Source of the DNA: Chitinophaga eiseniae
Lineage (GTDB): Bacteria > Bacteroidota > Bacteroidia > Chitinophagales > Chitinophagaceae
DNA: 64,000 bases
Assembly (NCBI RefSeq): GCF_012641265.1
Contig: NZ_JABAHZ010000002.1
Location: 1,302,001-1,366,000 of the forward strand
Reading direction: 5' to 3'
Below are positions 54,151-63,600 of this stretch, piece after piece. The notes under the pieces were generated by a model. The model saw nothing but the letters and a program-made list of their open reading frames with translations, did no database searches and was not told where the DNA came from. The position numbers were made by a program, and so were the translations under genes. Positions within the stretch are counted from its first letter, which is position 1. Each line of letters opens with the position of its first letter.

Positions 54151-54756
54151 ATGTATAAATATGGTTGTGCCCTGATGCTGATGCTGCTCTTGTCGGTAAA
54201 CTTGCTAGCGCAGGATAGTGCCTGGCTGGAATCGTTTAACCGGGAGCGTATTCATACCACCAAAACGGCCATGGTTGTGCTGGGAGGATGGTCGGTGGCC
54301 AATATCGCCACAGGACTGGCAGGTATGGGGCAAGCCGGAGGGGAAGCAAAATATTTCCACCAGATGAATGTTATCTGGAATGCCGTGAACCTGGGTATCG
54401 CTGCTGCAGGTTATTTTGGCAACCGCAAACTCAATCCCGCCAGCTATAACATGCAAGGCAGTATCCGCGAGCAAAATAAGATTGAAAAGATTTACCTCGT
54501 CAATGGCGCCCTCGACCTGGCCTACATCATGGGAGGACTCTACGCCCGGGAATACGGGAAAAACCAAACAGGGAAAGAGCAGGACCGCTGGAAGGGATAC
54601 GGCTCTTCTATCCTCTTGCAGGGAGGGTTCCTGTTGTTGTATGATATCGTGAATATCAGTATCCATCACCGCCATGGCAAAGCCCTCAACAAAAAGTTTG
54701 ATGGTATGCAGCTGTCCTTTGCCCCTGGCCGTATCAGCGCCGGCCTCACCTTCTAA
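54151..54756 (+). CDS. Uncharacterised membrane protein linked to eboF
   Basis: 201 residues with a signal peptide or first helix (MYKYGCALMLMLLLSVNLLAQ) and three further hydrophobic stretches (about 38-58, 70-90, 108-128, 150-170). Conserved-looking Gly/Asn segments: WSVANIATGLAGMG, WNAVNLGIAAAGYFG, LVNGALDLAYIMGG. It begins 6 bases after the eboF stop, so it is the probable last member of the operon and may be the membrane partner of the Ebo pathway. No known family recognised with certainty. Confidence 0.7.
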   Translation: MYKYGCALMLMLLLSVNLLAQDSAWLESFNRERIHTTKTAMVVLGGWSVANIATGLAGMGQAGGEAKYFHQMNVIWNAVNLGIAAAGYFGNRKLNPASYNMQGSIREQNKIEKIYLVNGALDLAYIMGGLYAREYGKNQTGKEQDRWKGYGSSILLQGGFLLLYDIVNISIHHRHGKALNKKFDGMQLSFAPGRISAGLTF

Positions 54757-54864
54757 TACGTTCATCACAAAATATATGACTGGGAAGTTTATTCTGCTAT
54801 ATTTATGCAACCGATTGTATGTTTAAAATACCGTTAATAAAAACGCGTAAATAACAGGAACGTT

Positions 54865-56202
54865 ATGAAAAGAAGAGATTTTCTAAAAACCGGCACCATG
54901 GCCGGTTTAGGAGCAGGATTAACCATTCTCAATTTCCCTGTTTTCGGGAAAAATGCCCCCAGCAATAAGTTGGTGCTGGGTGTAATGGGTGTTAATTCCA
55001 GGGGAAACTGGCTGGCCCAATGCGCGGCCAAGTTACCCGGTGCGGAAATTGGCTACATCTGCGATGTGGAAGACGGCGCCATCGCCAAAGGCCTCAAAGC
55101 CATTGCAGGCGCCCAGCAGAGGCAACCTACTGTGATCAAGGACATCCGCAAATTGTTGGAGCGCAAAGATTTTGATGCACTGTTTGTGGCCACCCCCGAC
55201 CACTGGCATGCACCAGCGGCTATCATGGCCACAGCAGCCGGTAAGCACGTATATGTGGAAAAACCCTGTGCCCACAATCCTCATGAGGGAGAGCTGCTCA
55301 CTGCAGCCGCCAAAAAGTATAACCGGCTGGTGCAAATGGGCAACCAGCGTCGTTCCTGGCCCAACCTACAACAGGCCGTAAAGGAAGTAAAAGAACAGAA
55401 AGTGCTGGGAAAAGTATATTATGGAAAAGGGTGGTATGTGAATAACCGTGCACCTATTGGCATTGGTAAGAAGATATCTGTACCGGCTACACTGGATTGG
55501 GATTTATGGCAGGGGCCCGCTCCCCGCCGCGACTACCTGGATAATATCGTTCACTATAACTGGCATTGGCGCTGGAACTGGGGCACCTCCGAAACCTGCA
55601 ACAATGCCACTCATGAACTGGACTGCCTGCGCTGGTTTATGGACGTGGAATTCCCCACCAAAGTTACCTCTGCCGGCGGGCGCTATGCTTATCCGCCGGA
55701 CGATTGGGAAACGCCCGATACACAGGTACTGCAATTCGAATTTGAAGGGAATAAGGCCATCACCTGGGAAGGCCGTAGCTGTAGCCCGTTTGAACTGGAA
55801 GCAGCAGGCCGCGGATTTGCCCTGTTTGGCGAAAACGGAAGCCTGTATAATTCGGGTGGCGACAACTATAAACTGATCGATCCTAAAGGAAAGGTGATTA
55901 AAGAAGTGAAACAATCTGCCAACCCCAACCAGAGCGTAACCAACACTGTAAGTCCCGCGGGTGAATTTTACGACGCCGTGCATATCAACAACTTCCTGGA
56001 AAGCATACGGGGCAATGCTACCCTGAATTCCGAGATTAATATCGGCTATCGAAGCACCCTGCTTTGTTTGCTGGGCAATATTGCACAACGCAGCGGACGC
56101 ATATTGCATACCGACCCCACCAACGGCCATATCCTCAACGATCAGGAGGCCATGCAGATGTGGGAAAGAACCTATGAAAAAGGTTGGGCGCCCAAAGTAT
56201 AA
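54865..56202 (+). CDS. TAT-exported Gfo/Idh/MocA family oxidoreductase
   Basis: 445 residues. N-terminal twin-arginine signal MKRRDFLKTGTMAG followed by a hydrophobic stretch. Rossmann segment LVLGVMGVNSRGNWLAQ, DALFVATPDHWHAPAAIMATAAGKHVYVEKP (the family EKP motif, Lys about 133) and a C-terminal alpha/beta domain. Such secreted enzymes oxidise or de-glycosylate sugars with a tightly bound NAD in the periplasm. Separated from the ebo operon by 108 bases. Substrate unknown. Confidence 0.92.
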   Translation: MKRRDFLKTGTMAGLGAGLTILNFPVFGKNAPSNKLVLGVMGVNSRGNWLAQCAAKLPGAEIGYICDVEDGAIAKGLKAIAGAQQRQPTVIKDIRKLLERKDFDALFVATPDHWHAPAAIMATAAGKHVYVEKPCAHNPHEGELLTAAAKKYNRLVQMGNQRRSWPNLQQAVKEVKEQKVLGKVYYGKGWYVNNRAPIGIGKKISVPATLDWDLWQGPAPRRDYLDNIVHYNWHWRWNWGTSETCNNATHELDCLRWFMDVEFPTKVTSAGGRYAYPPDDWETPDTQVLQFEFEGNKAITWEGRSCSPFELEAAGRGFALFGENGSLYNSGGDNYKLIDPKGKVIKEVKQSANPNQSVTNTVSPAGEFYDAVHINNFLESIRGNATLNSEINIGYRSTLLCLLGNIAQRSGRILHTDPTNGHILNDQEAMQMWERTYEKGWAPKV

Positions 56203-56217
56203 AACCGTTTTTATAAG

Positions 56218-56295
56218 AGGAATTCTGAGAAAAGGCAAAGGGCCGGATTTTTAAAAAATATCTCCGGAGGCTAACAACCTATACTCAGAATTCCT
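56218..56295. repeat. Inverted repeat, 12-base arms
   Basis: AGGAATTCTGAG (56218-56229) and CTCAGAATTCCT (56284-56295) are perfect reverse complements 54 bases apart, directly after the oxidoreductase stop. Could be a weak terminator or an operator pair; nothing supports a choice. Confidence 0.6.
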
Positions 56296-56394
56296 ATCTT
56301 TACATATCTTGAAACCCTTTCTCCTATTAGGTTTATAGACTAGCAATAAATATAATAAGTTGTTATCTCCCATAACTTTTAGTTATCGCCTTTA

Positions 56395-56426
56395 TTTGTT
56401 TATGGAATGTGGTTCCCCTAATTTTG
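56395..56426 (+). promoter_or_regulatory. Promoter of the TauE/SafE gene
   Basis: TTTG (56395-56398) and TAATTTTG (56419-56426, exact TAnnTTTG), spacing 20. About 65 bases of leader to the ATG at 56492. Confidence 0.65.
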
Positions 56427-56491
56427 ATTACCTGTAATTTTTAATAACCAACCACACCAACCTGGTATATTCCCCCGGAGGGGATGATCGC

Positions 56492-57274
56492 ATGGAGTTT
56501 TTACAACAATCTCAGTACCTGCCAGTATTACTGATAGGCTTAATAGTAGGTTATTTATCCGGTTTATTGGGTAAAGGAGGTAGTGCTATCAGTACGCCTG
56601 CTTTGCAAATATTTGCCGGGGTAAACCCCTTCTTTGCGCTGGCATCTCCATTGCCGGCATCTATTACCAGCACGCTATCAGCCACAGCAGTTTATAGTAA
56701 AGAGAAATTGTTTAACCGCCGGGTAATCCTGCTGGGCGCTGCTTTTGGCGTTCCGGCTACCATTTTGGGTTCCTGGTTGAGTAGTTATTTGCCGGGGAAG
56801 TCGCTAATGATCATGACTGCCCTCTTTATCATGATTACGGGCTTATCGCTGTTGTATTCCTTTTTGCGGAAGAAACCTGTTAATGAAACCCGCCTGGAAA
56901 GTGGCGAGGTGCCGGGAGGTAAACTGGTAGCCGCTGCCTTGTTTATTGGCTTCCTATCAGGCCTGCTGGCCAATGCCGGCGGGATATTATTCAGCTCTTT
57001 TTTTATAAAGCAATTGAAGATGCCCATTAAGCAGGCGCTGGCATGCGCAGTGGTATTATCGGCGGTATTGTCGATACCTGGCGCAATTACACACTGGTGC
57101 CTGGGGCATATAGACTGGAATATTGCTTTGCTGTTATCACTCACCGCATTTCCTGCTTCTTACCTTGGGGCTAAAACGGCCGTGAAAATGAAAACACCGG
57201 TGCTGGAAAAATTATTTGCACTTACCCTGGTCGTATTCGGTGTATACGACATATTCTTTACGATCTGGAAATAA
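56492..57274 (+). CDS. TauE/SafE family sulfite exporter-like permease
   Basis: 260 residues with eight predicted helices. The two homologous halves typical of TauE/SafE are visible: GLLGKGGSAISTPALQIFAG near residue 30 and GLLANAGGILFSSFFIKQL near 158, both with Gly-rich turns. Exports sulfite or a small organosulfonate in known members. Its stop directly abuts the convergent MmcQ/YjbR gene. Confidence 0.92.
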   Translation: MEFLQQSQYLPVLLIGLIVGYLSGLLGKGGSAISTPALQIFAGVNPFFALASPLPASITSTLSATAVYSKEKLFNRRVILLGAAFGVPATILGSWLSSYLPGKSLMIMTALFIMITGLSLLYSFLRKKPVNETRLESGEVPGGKLVAAALFIGFLSGLLANAGGILFSSFFIKQLKMPIKQALACAVVLSAVLSIPGAITHWCLGHIDWNIALLLSLTAFPASYLGAKTAVKMKTPVLEKLFALTLVVFGVYDIFFTIWK

Positions 57275-57631
57275 TCAGGCGTGGGCCTTCATTTTATGGA
57301 TTGCTTCCTGTTCGAAGGGAGGCAGCGAATTTACAATCAGCTCATATGCATTCTGCAGGAAGGTCTCCAGTTCGGGTTCCGGCAGCATATCTTCCTGGCT
57401 TAATTGTACCCAATGGTAGCGCGCCAGGTGAGGTGCAGGCACAATTCCGGGCCGGGATATCAACTGGTGGAACTGCGATTGACTGCATTTGAAAGACACC
57501 CGGTGAGGAGGGTCGAGGGAAAGCATACAAAATAATTTCTCGCCTACATAGAAGCGCAGCTCGTTGTCCCACTTTTTTTCAGTGATGACCGCCGGGAGGG
57601 ACCGGCACAAATCCATAGTATGATCAAACAT
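57275..57631 (-). CDS. MmcQ/YjbR family protein
   Basis: 118 residues: KKWDNELRFYVGEKLFCML, the R-x-S-F-K-C strand, and ARYHWVQLSQEDMLPEPELETFLQNAYELIVNSLPPF match the MmcQ/YjbR fold, a double-wing DNA-binding-like domain of unknown cellular role. Stops abut the convergent TauE gene, so both transcripts must end inside the neighbour. Confidence 0.9.
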   Translation of the reverse strand: MFDHTMDLCRSLPAVITEKKWDNELRFYVGEKLFCMLSLDPPHRVSFKCSQSQFHQLISRPGIVPAPHLARYHWVQLSQEDMLPEPELETFLQNAYELIVNSLPPFEQEAIHKMKAHA

Positions 57632-58011
57632 AACAGCAGGTTTTTAAAGCATATTATTTAAAGCCGTTTTTTTAGAACGACTCATACCGACAACAAATAG
57701 CACACATTAACATATTAAAATATGACGTATGCGTGGCTAACATAACAACTAAGCTGTAAATAGTGATTGAAATTGCCTTATAAAAATAGGAAATAAAACG
57801 CAAAATACGGTGTTAAAAAAGTATTGCCGTGGTTGCTGGGAATGCCAGAACTAGTTACCATGCCTCATTCAGTACCGGTTGCCCATAATTTATTAATCAA
57901 AATTTAATTCCCCCGGAGCCGGCGAGCTAAATTCCCTTAGGCCTTTAGCCTTTGTGGCTTTGAGAAAGAAAAAAAAGTATCTTGCCCCTGGATTAATACT
58001 TTTTACAGCAC
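57632..58011. other. 380-base intergenic region upstream of the YhcH gene
   Basis: A/T-rich (TATTAAAATATG and similar), no reading frame. Divergent starts lie on both sides. A 9-base stem AAAAAGTAT/ATACTTTTT (57972-57980, 57996-58004) sits right before the ATG at 58012 and could mask the ribosome-binding region. No exact TAnnTTTG box. Confidence 0.5.
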
Positions 58012-58470
58012 ATGATACTGGACTTACTGTCGAATGCTCCTCTTTACTACCGCTTGGGCGTTAAATTTATCAAGGCTTTTGAATACCTGGCACAAACCGA
58101 CCTGGCGGCACTTGATAAAGGAAAATATGAAATAGATGGCAGCAATATTTTCGCAATCGTCAACGAATACGATACGGTGGATACGGTTACTGAACAGATG
58201 GAATCGCACAAGCAGTATATCGATATCCAGTACATGGTATCCGGGTCGGAGCTGATAGGGCACGACTTTCTGAAAGACCAGCAGCCTTCCAAAGCGTATG
58301 ATGAGGCGTCAGACTACCAGTTATTTGCGGAAGATCCTATGTTTTTCTCGAGGCTGGAAAAAGGTATGTTTGCTATTTTCTTTCCTACAGATTTACATAT
58401 GCCTAATATCAGGGTAAGTACACCTGCACCAGTAAAAAAAGTTGTGGTAAAGATAGCCGTTAACTTATAG
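58012..58470 (+). CDS. YhcH/YjgK/YiaL family protein
   Basis: 152 residues of the DUF386 cupin-like fold: an N-terminal helix pair, EIDGSNIFAIVNEYDTV, then ESHKQYIDIQYMVSGSELIG and a C-terminal DLHMPN with HxP near residue 128; conserved Glu and His residues form a possible metal or sugar site. Relatives act on amino or deoxy sugars (sialic acid anomerase type). Monocistronic. Confidence 0.92.
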   Translation: MILDLLSNAPLYYRLGVKFIKAFEYLAQTDLAALDKGKYEIDGSNIFAIVNEYDTVDTVTEQMESHKQYIDIQYMVSGSELIGHDFLKDQQPSKAYDEASDYQLFAEDPMFFSRLEKGMFAIFFPTDLHMPNIRVSTPAPVKKVVVKIAVNL

Positions 58471-58559
58471 TATATTGTTTCCGGCATCCTGGTCGGCGGT
58501 GTTCAGGATGCCCGTAATGCACACGACTTTGTTTTCCACTTATGAAATAGCAGTGACCG

Positions 58560-59198
58560 ATGAACAGTGATCGATCAACACCATCTTCCGGACAAATTCC
58601 AGCCGATTTGCCGGCAGCCGATGCTGCTGCAAATGCGCTGCTGTGGAGTCGTGTACGGGATAGCCAGCAGGAGGCACTGGTACTGCTGTATGAACGACTG
58701 TATTTTTACCTGGTTAATTACGGCATCCGCATCTGTGGCGATATAGAAATTACGAAAGACGCCATTAATGACCTGTTTCTCGAAATATGGGATCAACGCC
58801 ACAAGCAACCGGAAGTGGCCAATGTAAAATCCTATTTACTCACCTGGCTACGCCGTCGCATTTTTGCAGATATCCGCCATAGCAAAAAAACAACCGAAGC
58901 CGCCGGGGCCTGGTCAGATACGGCTACCCCACATGAATTATCGTATGAGGAATGTATTGTAGCCATCCAGACATCCGATGAAATAAAGCAAAAAATCAGG
59001 CGCGCCATGGCAGCACTCACCCCCCGGCAAAAAGAACTGATTCAGCTCAGGTACTTCGATGGCCTTAGTATGGAGGAAGTGAGCCAACGTACCGGTATTA
59101 GCGCCAAAACCGCCTATAACACCCTGGGCAGCGCCCTGAAATGCCTCTCAGCAGAACTTTCCGTCCTGGTTATTTTGCTCTGGATGCTTTATAAATAG
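58560..59198 (+). CDS. ECF-type RNA polymerase sigma factor
   Basis: 212 residues. Region 2: EALVLLYERLYFYLVNYGIRICGDIEITKDAINDLFLEIWDQR; region 4: LTPRQKELIQLRYFDGLSMEEVSQRTGISAKTAYNTLGSALKCL. A short helical C-terminus (LVILLWMLYK) follows. First gene of a sigma-FecR-SusC surface-signalling cascade, in which substrate binding at the receptor releases the sigma factor from its membrane anti-sigma. Confidence 0.94.
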   Translation: MNSDRSTPSSGQIPADLPAADAAANALLWSRVRDSQQEALVLLYERLYFYLVNYGIRICGDIEITKDAINDLFLEIWDQRHKQPEVANVKSYLLTWLRRRIFADIRHSKKTTEAAGAWSDTATPHELSYEECIVAIQTSDEIKQKIRRAMAALTPRQKELIQLRYFDGLSMEEVSQRTGISAKTAYNTLGSALKCLSAELSVLVILLWMLYK

Positions 59199-59304
59199 CC
59201 ATTTTCCCCCTATTCTTTTCCCTCTCAAAAAAAAACTAAAAAAAGTTGGCTTTTTCTTGGGAATAAATCACCATTTCTTACACTAGTTATTACTAAGCGT
59301 CACA

Positions 59305-60510
59305 ATGAACCATCAATTTAATGTTGCCGAAGACTTTCTGTTGGACGATTCTTTCCTTCGTTTCTGCATCGGGATTAATGAAAACGATGTAGCCTACTGG
59401 GAGAAATGGATCTCCGAAAACCCGGACAAACGCCCCGTGTTTGACCAGGCATGCAGGATGTTTGCCATTATCAATGGGCAACAGGGGAAGTTGGATGTAG
59501 AAGTGAACAAGTTCAGAACCCTGTTGCAACAGCATATCGATACTACTGCCCCAGAGGCGGCTCCTAACTCTTCCATCCGTTATATGACCCGCTGGCGCGC
59601 TGCTGCAGCCATTTTATTGCTGGCAGCAGGAAGCGCTGCGTGGTTTTACTATGGCGGTAAAAAGACGTCGACCTCCACGCCCGCTGCCATTGCACAAAAT
59701 GATGTGCTGCCGGGTGGCGCCAAAGCCAGCCTGGTATTGGGAGATGGTACCTCCGTGTCGCTCGACTCCCTGAATGAGCAGGGCCTGAAAGAAAAAGATG
59801 GTACCCGGATTGGCAACAACAACGGAAAGCTCGTATACGATGTATCCGGCACTTCTGGCGACAAAGTTACTTTCAATACCCTGTCGACTCCCCGTGGTGG
59901 CGAATACCAGCTGGTATTACCCGATGGCTCTAAAGTATGGCTGAATGCCGCTTCTTCCCTGCGCTTTCCTACCCGGTTTATAGGCGCCGACAGAACGGTG
60001 GTGCTAACAGGAGAAGCCTACTTTGAAGTAGCTGCCAATGCAACGCAACCCTTTCAGGTTCAATTAAATAATGGGCTGAAGGTGGCAGTATTAGGCACCG
60101 CATTTAATGTAATGGCCTACGACGACGAAAAAACGGTGAACACCACCCTGGTAAGCGGAAAAGTAAAAGTAAACCAGCAAAATGGTAATAGTGTATTGCT
60201 CCAGCCGTCAGAGCAGGCGGTACTCACCAAAAATAACCAGCAACTCCAGGTCAGCGAAGCAGATATAGATAAAGCGATATCATGGAAAATGGGAACGTTC
60301 GAATTTGATGATGATGATTTAGCGTCCGTTATGAGACAGCTATCGCGCTGGTACGATGTGAATGTAAAATTTACCGGACCGGTACCGGATAAGCATTATA
60401 CCGGGTCAATACGTAAACAGGCCACGTTATCCCAGGCATTACAAATTCTGAAAACTGCCGGGGTACAATTTAACATTGAAGGAAAACAAATCATCGTTGA
60501 AGCAAAATAA
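59305..60510 (+). CDS. FecR family anti-sigma factor
   Basis: 401 residues. Cytosolic N-terminal anti-sigma part (1-90), one membrane helix (about 94-113), a periplasmic FecR domain (about 190-300, YQLVLPDGSKVWLNAASSLRFP and ALTGEAYFEV-like segment VVLTGEAYFEVAANA), and a C-terminal DUF4974-type domain (about 320-400, WKMGTFEFDDDDLASVMRQLSRWYDV). Holds the upstream sigma factor at the membrane and receives the STN signal from the downstream receptor. 107 bases separate it from the sigma gene. Confidence 0.94.
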   Translation: MNHQFNVAEDFLLDDSFLRFCIGINENDVAYWEKWISENPDKRPVFDQACRMFAIINGQQGKLDVEVNKFRTLLQQHIDTTAPEAAPNSSIRYMTRWRAAAAILLLAAGSAAWFYYGGKKTSTSTPAAIAQNDVLPGGAKASLVLGDGTSVSLDSLNEQGLKEKDGTRIGNNNGKLVYDVSGTSGDKVTFNTLSTPRGGEYQLVLPDGSKVWLNAASSLRFPTRFIGADRTVVLTGEAYFEVAANATQPFQVQLNNGLKVAVLGTAFNVMAYDDEKTVNTTLVSGKVKVNQQNGNSVLLQPSEQAVLTKNNQQLQVSEADIDKAISWKMGTFEFDDDDLASVMRQLSRWYDVNVKFTGPVPDKHYTGSIRKQATLSQALQILKTAGVQFNIEGKQIIVEAK

Positions 60511-60570
60511 TAGCAAAACTTAAGGATGTAACAACCAAGATCGTCGTGTAATAATGCAACAAACAAAAAA

Positions 60571-60596
60571 ACCGGAAACGCGGCAACGTTCCCGGT
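60571..60596 (+). repeat. Hairpin between fecR and susC
   Basis: ACCGGAAACG / CGTTCCCGGT (60571-60580, 60587-60596) form a 10-base stem with one G-U/A mismatch and a 6-base loop. No T-run follows. It stands 60 bases after the fecR stop and may lower read-through into the receptor gene. Confidence 0.5.
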
Positions 60597-60668
60597 AGGA
60601 TTGTTTGGCGGGCGCTTACACGCTTATTTGACCTAAACAGCAACGCTCACCTAAAACTTAACAAATCT

Positions 60669-63600
60669 ATGCTATTTAGACATGTTGGCAAACACCCCGG
60701 AAATTCGGTGTTCGCGCAAATGCTGAAAGTTATGAAACTAGCTGCTTTTTTGCTGCTGGTACTGGCTATGCAGGTAAGTGCAACCGGTTACTCGCAAAAA
60801 CTAACCCTTAACATGCGCAATGTGTCGCTGTCTAAGGTGTTTAAGGAAATCCGGAAACAAACCGGGTATACCTTCTTTTATAACACAGAGATGCTGGAAC
60901 AGACCGACAAGGTATCTGTGGCGGTGGTGCAGGCTGACCTGGAGTACGTATTGGGCAAGTGTTTGCTCAATAAGAAGCTCAATTACAGCATCGTAGACAA
61001 CACCATTATTCTTTCTGTAAAACCTACTCCACAAACGGAAGAAGTGATCCCGCCGGTAGCTAATATCTCCGTGTTTGGTAAAATCACAGATGCCACCACC
61101 CACGAGCCGCTCAGTGGCGCCTCTGTAAAGCTGAAAGGAACTACTAAAGGCGCCAGCTCCGATGGTAAAGGGAACTATACCCTGCAGCTGCCCGACAACG
61201 GCGGCGTGCTGGTAGTCACCTATATCGGGTATGAGCCGGTGGAAAAAACGGTTACCACTGCCGGTCAGCTGGATATTGCCCTGAAACCCAAGGCAGTGCA
61301 AACTGAAGAACTGGTCGTAGTAGGTTATGGTACCCAGAAAAGAAAAGACGTTACCGGTGCTGTTTCTTCAGTAAGAGTGAGCAACATCAGCGCCAACGTA
61401 TCCAAAAATATCAGTTCTGCGATCCAGGGCCGTGTAGCCGGCGTTTCGGTAGAATCTTCCAGCGGCGCCCCCGGTGCTGGTATGATCATTACCATCCGTG
61501 GTATGAGCACCCTGGGTAACAATACCCCCCTCTATGTTGTAGACGGTGTGTTTGTAAGCAATATTGATGGTGTAAGCCCCAACGATGTAGAATCTATCGA
61601 AATCCTGAAAGACGCAGCTACCGCCAGTATCTACGGTTCCCGCGCTGCCAACGGCGTAGTGATTATCACTACGAAAGGTGGCCGTAAAGAAACTGCCCCC
61701 AAACTGAGCATCGATACCTGGTTCGGTGTTCAATCTATACCTAAGAGAATGAACTTACTCAATGGCCAGCAATGGACTGACCTGATGAGCAAATATGTTA
61801 CCGGTATCCCCGCTTATGCTGGTGTAAACACCAACTGGCAGGATGCGATCTTCAGACAGGGACTGCTGACCCGTACCAATGTGAACTTCAGCGGTGGTTC
61901 CCAGAACTTTACCTACGATTTATCCGGTGGTTACCTGAAAGAAGATGGTACTATTATCCACACCAATTATAATGCAGCTAACTTCAGAGTAAAAACGGAG
62001 TACGATAAAGGCCGGTTCAGGATAGGCGAAACCGTTATGATTAAGAGAGGTAATACCCTTACCAATCCCGGTGGTGGCGACCAGGTACACAGTATCGTTG
62101 GTAGCTCCCTCATGATGCCGGCCACGGTACCTGTGTATGATCCTACCCAACCCCTGGGCGGATACGGCAGAAGGCCCACATTCATGAAGAACCTGTCGAA
62201 CCCGGTAGCTCGTCTCGAAAACATAGAAAATACTTCAAAAGAACTTTCCATTCTTGCCAATGCTTTTGCCGAAGTAAAGCTGATCGAAGGCCTCAAATAT
62301 AAATTCAATGTGGGCTTAACTCAGACTCAAACAGATGGTCGTTTGTATACAGGCGTCTTCGACGATGGTAACTCCGCAAATCCGTTACCGGATCTGTCGC
62401 AATCCACTGGTACTGTCAATTCCTGGTTGGTGGAAAATACCCTGAACTACAACAAGAAACTGGGCAAACATAACTTTGATGTATTGCTGGGTTATAGTGC
62501 TCAGAAAAACCTCTATTCCGGGTTTAGCGCCTCCCGCAACGATTTGCCGGTAGGTACCTATACCCTCGATGCGGGACTGGCTGGCTCTCAAAAGAATGGG
62601 GGTGATGCCAATAACAGCAGCATGGTTTCCCGTTTTGGCCGGGTCACTTACTCCTACGATTCCCGTTACCTGTTTTCTGCTTCCATCAGAAGGGATGGTT
62701 CTTCCCGCTTTGCACAGGGCTACCAATATGGTTCTTTCCCTTCTGTATCACTGGGCTGGAACCTGCATAACGAGCACTTCTTCTCTTCCCTCACTAATGT
62801 GATCAATACCTTTAAACTGCGTGGTAGCTGGGGTGGATTAGGTAACCAGGAAATTGGTAACTATCTCACGCAAAACAGTATCACCAGCGGTCTTAATTAT
62901 GTACAGGGCGGCGTATTATGGCCTGGCGCTACCGCCAGCAGTTATGCTTCACCAATAGACCTGTCATGGGAAGAAACCAAGATCACCAACGTGGGTGTGG
63001 ATGCAGGTTTCCTCAACAACAAGTTGTTTGTAATTTTCGATGTTTTCAATAAGAAAACAACCGGTGTACTGCTGAGCGTACCATTCCCGCCATCTGTGGG
63101 TAAAACAGGTTCACCTACCCTTAATGCCGGTGAAATCCAAAACAAAGGGTTTGACCTGGCCCTGGAATACAACGACAGAGTAGGTGAAGTAGGTTACCGT
63201 CTCGGTTTCAATATCTCCCATACTGCCAATAAAATGACGGCTATCAGCGTGGGTTCTGGCCGCCAGGAATTTGGCGGAATTTCCAGGGCAAAAGTAGGAT
63301 ACCCCATTGGCGCCTTCTTCCTGGTAAAAACGGATGGTATCTTCAACTCTAAAGAGGAAGTGGCCGCACACAGCAAAAATGGTACACCTATCCAACCCAA
63401 TGCACAACCAGGCGATATCCGTTATGTGGATTATAACAACGATGGTATCATCGATAACCAGGATGAGCAATACCTGGGTAGCCCTTTCCCTAAAGTAAAT
63501 ATGGGGCTGTCTGCCAACCTCAATTGGAGAGGCTTTGACCTGGGCCTGTTCCTGGAAGCGGTAACCGGCAATAAAATTTACAATGCCCGCAGAAAGTGGA

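Noticed and set aside
54205-54810. 201-codon open frame on the minus strand, same length as the membrane protein
   Set aside because: The plus-strand frame has a signal peptide and hydrophobic helices and follows eboF by 6 bases; the antisense frame has neither.
55504-56238. 244-codon open frame on the minus strand
   Set aside because: Antisense to the Gfo/Idh/MocA gene, whose family motifs are complete.
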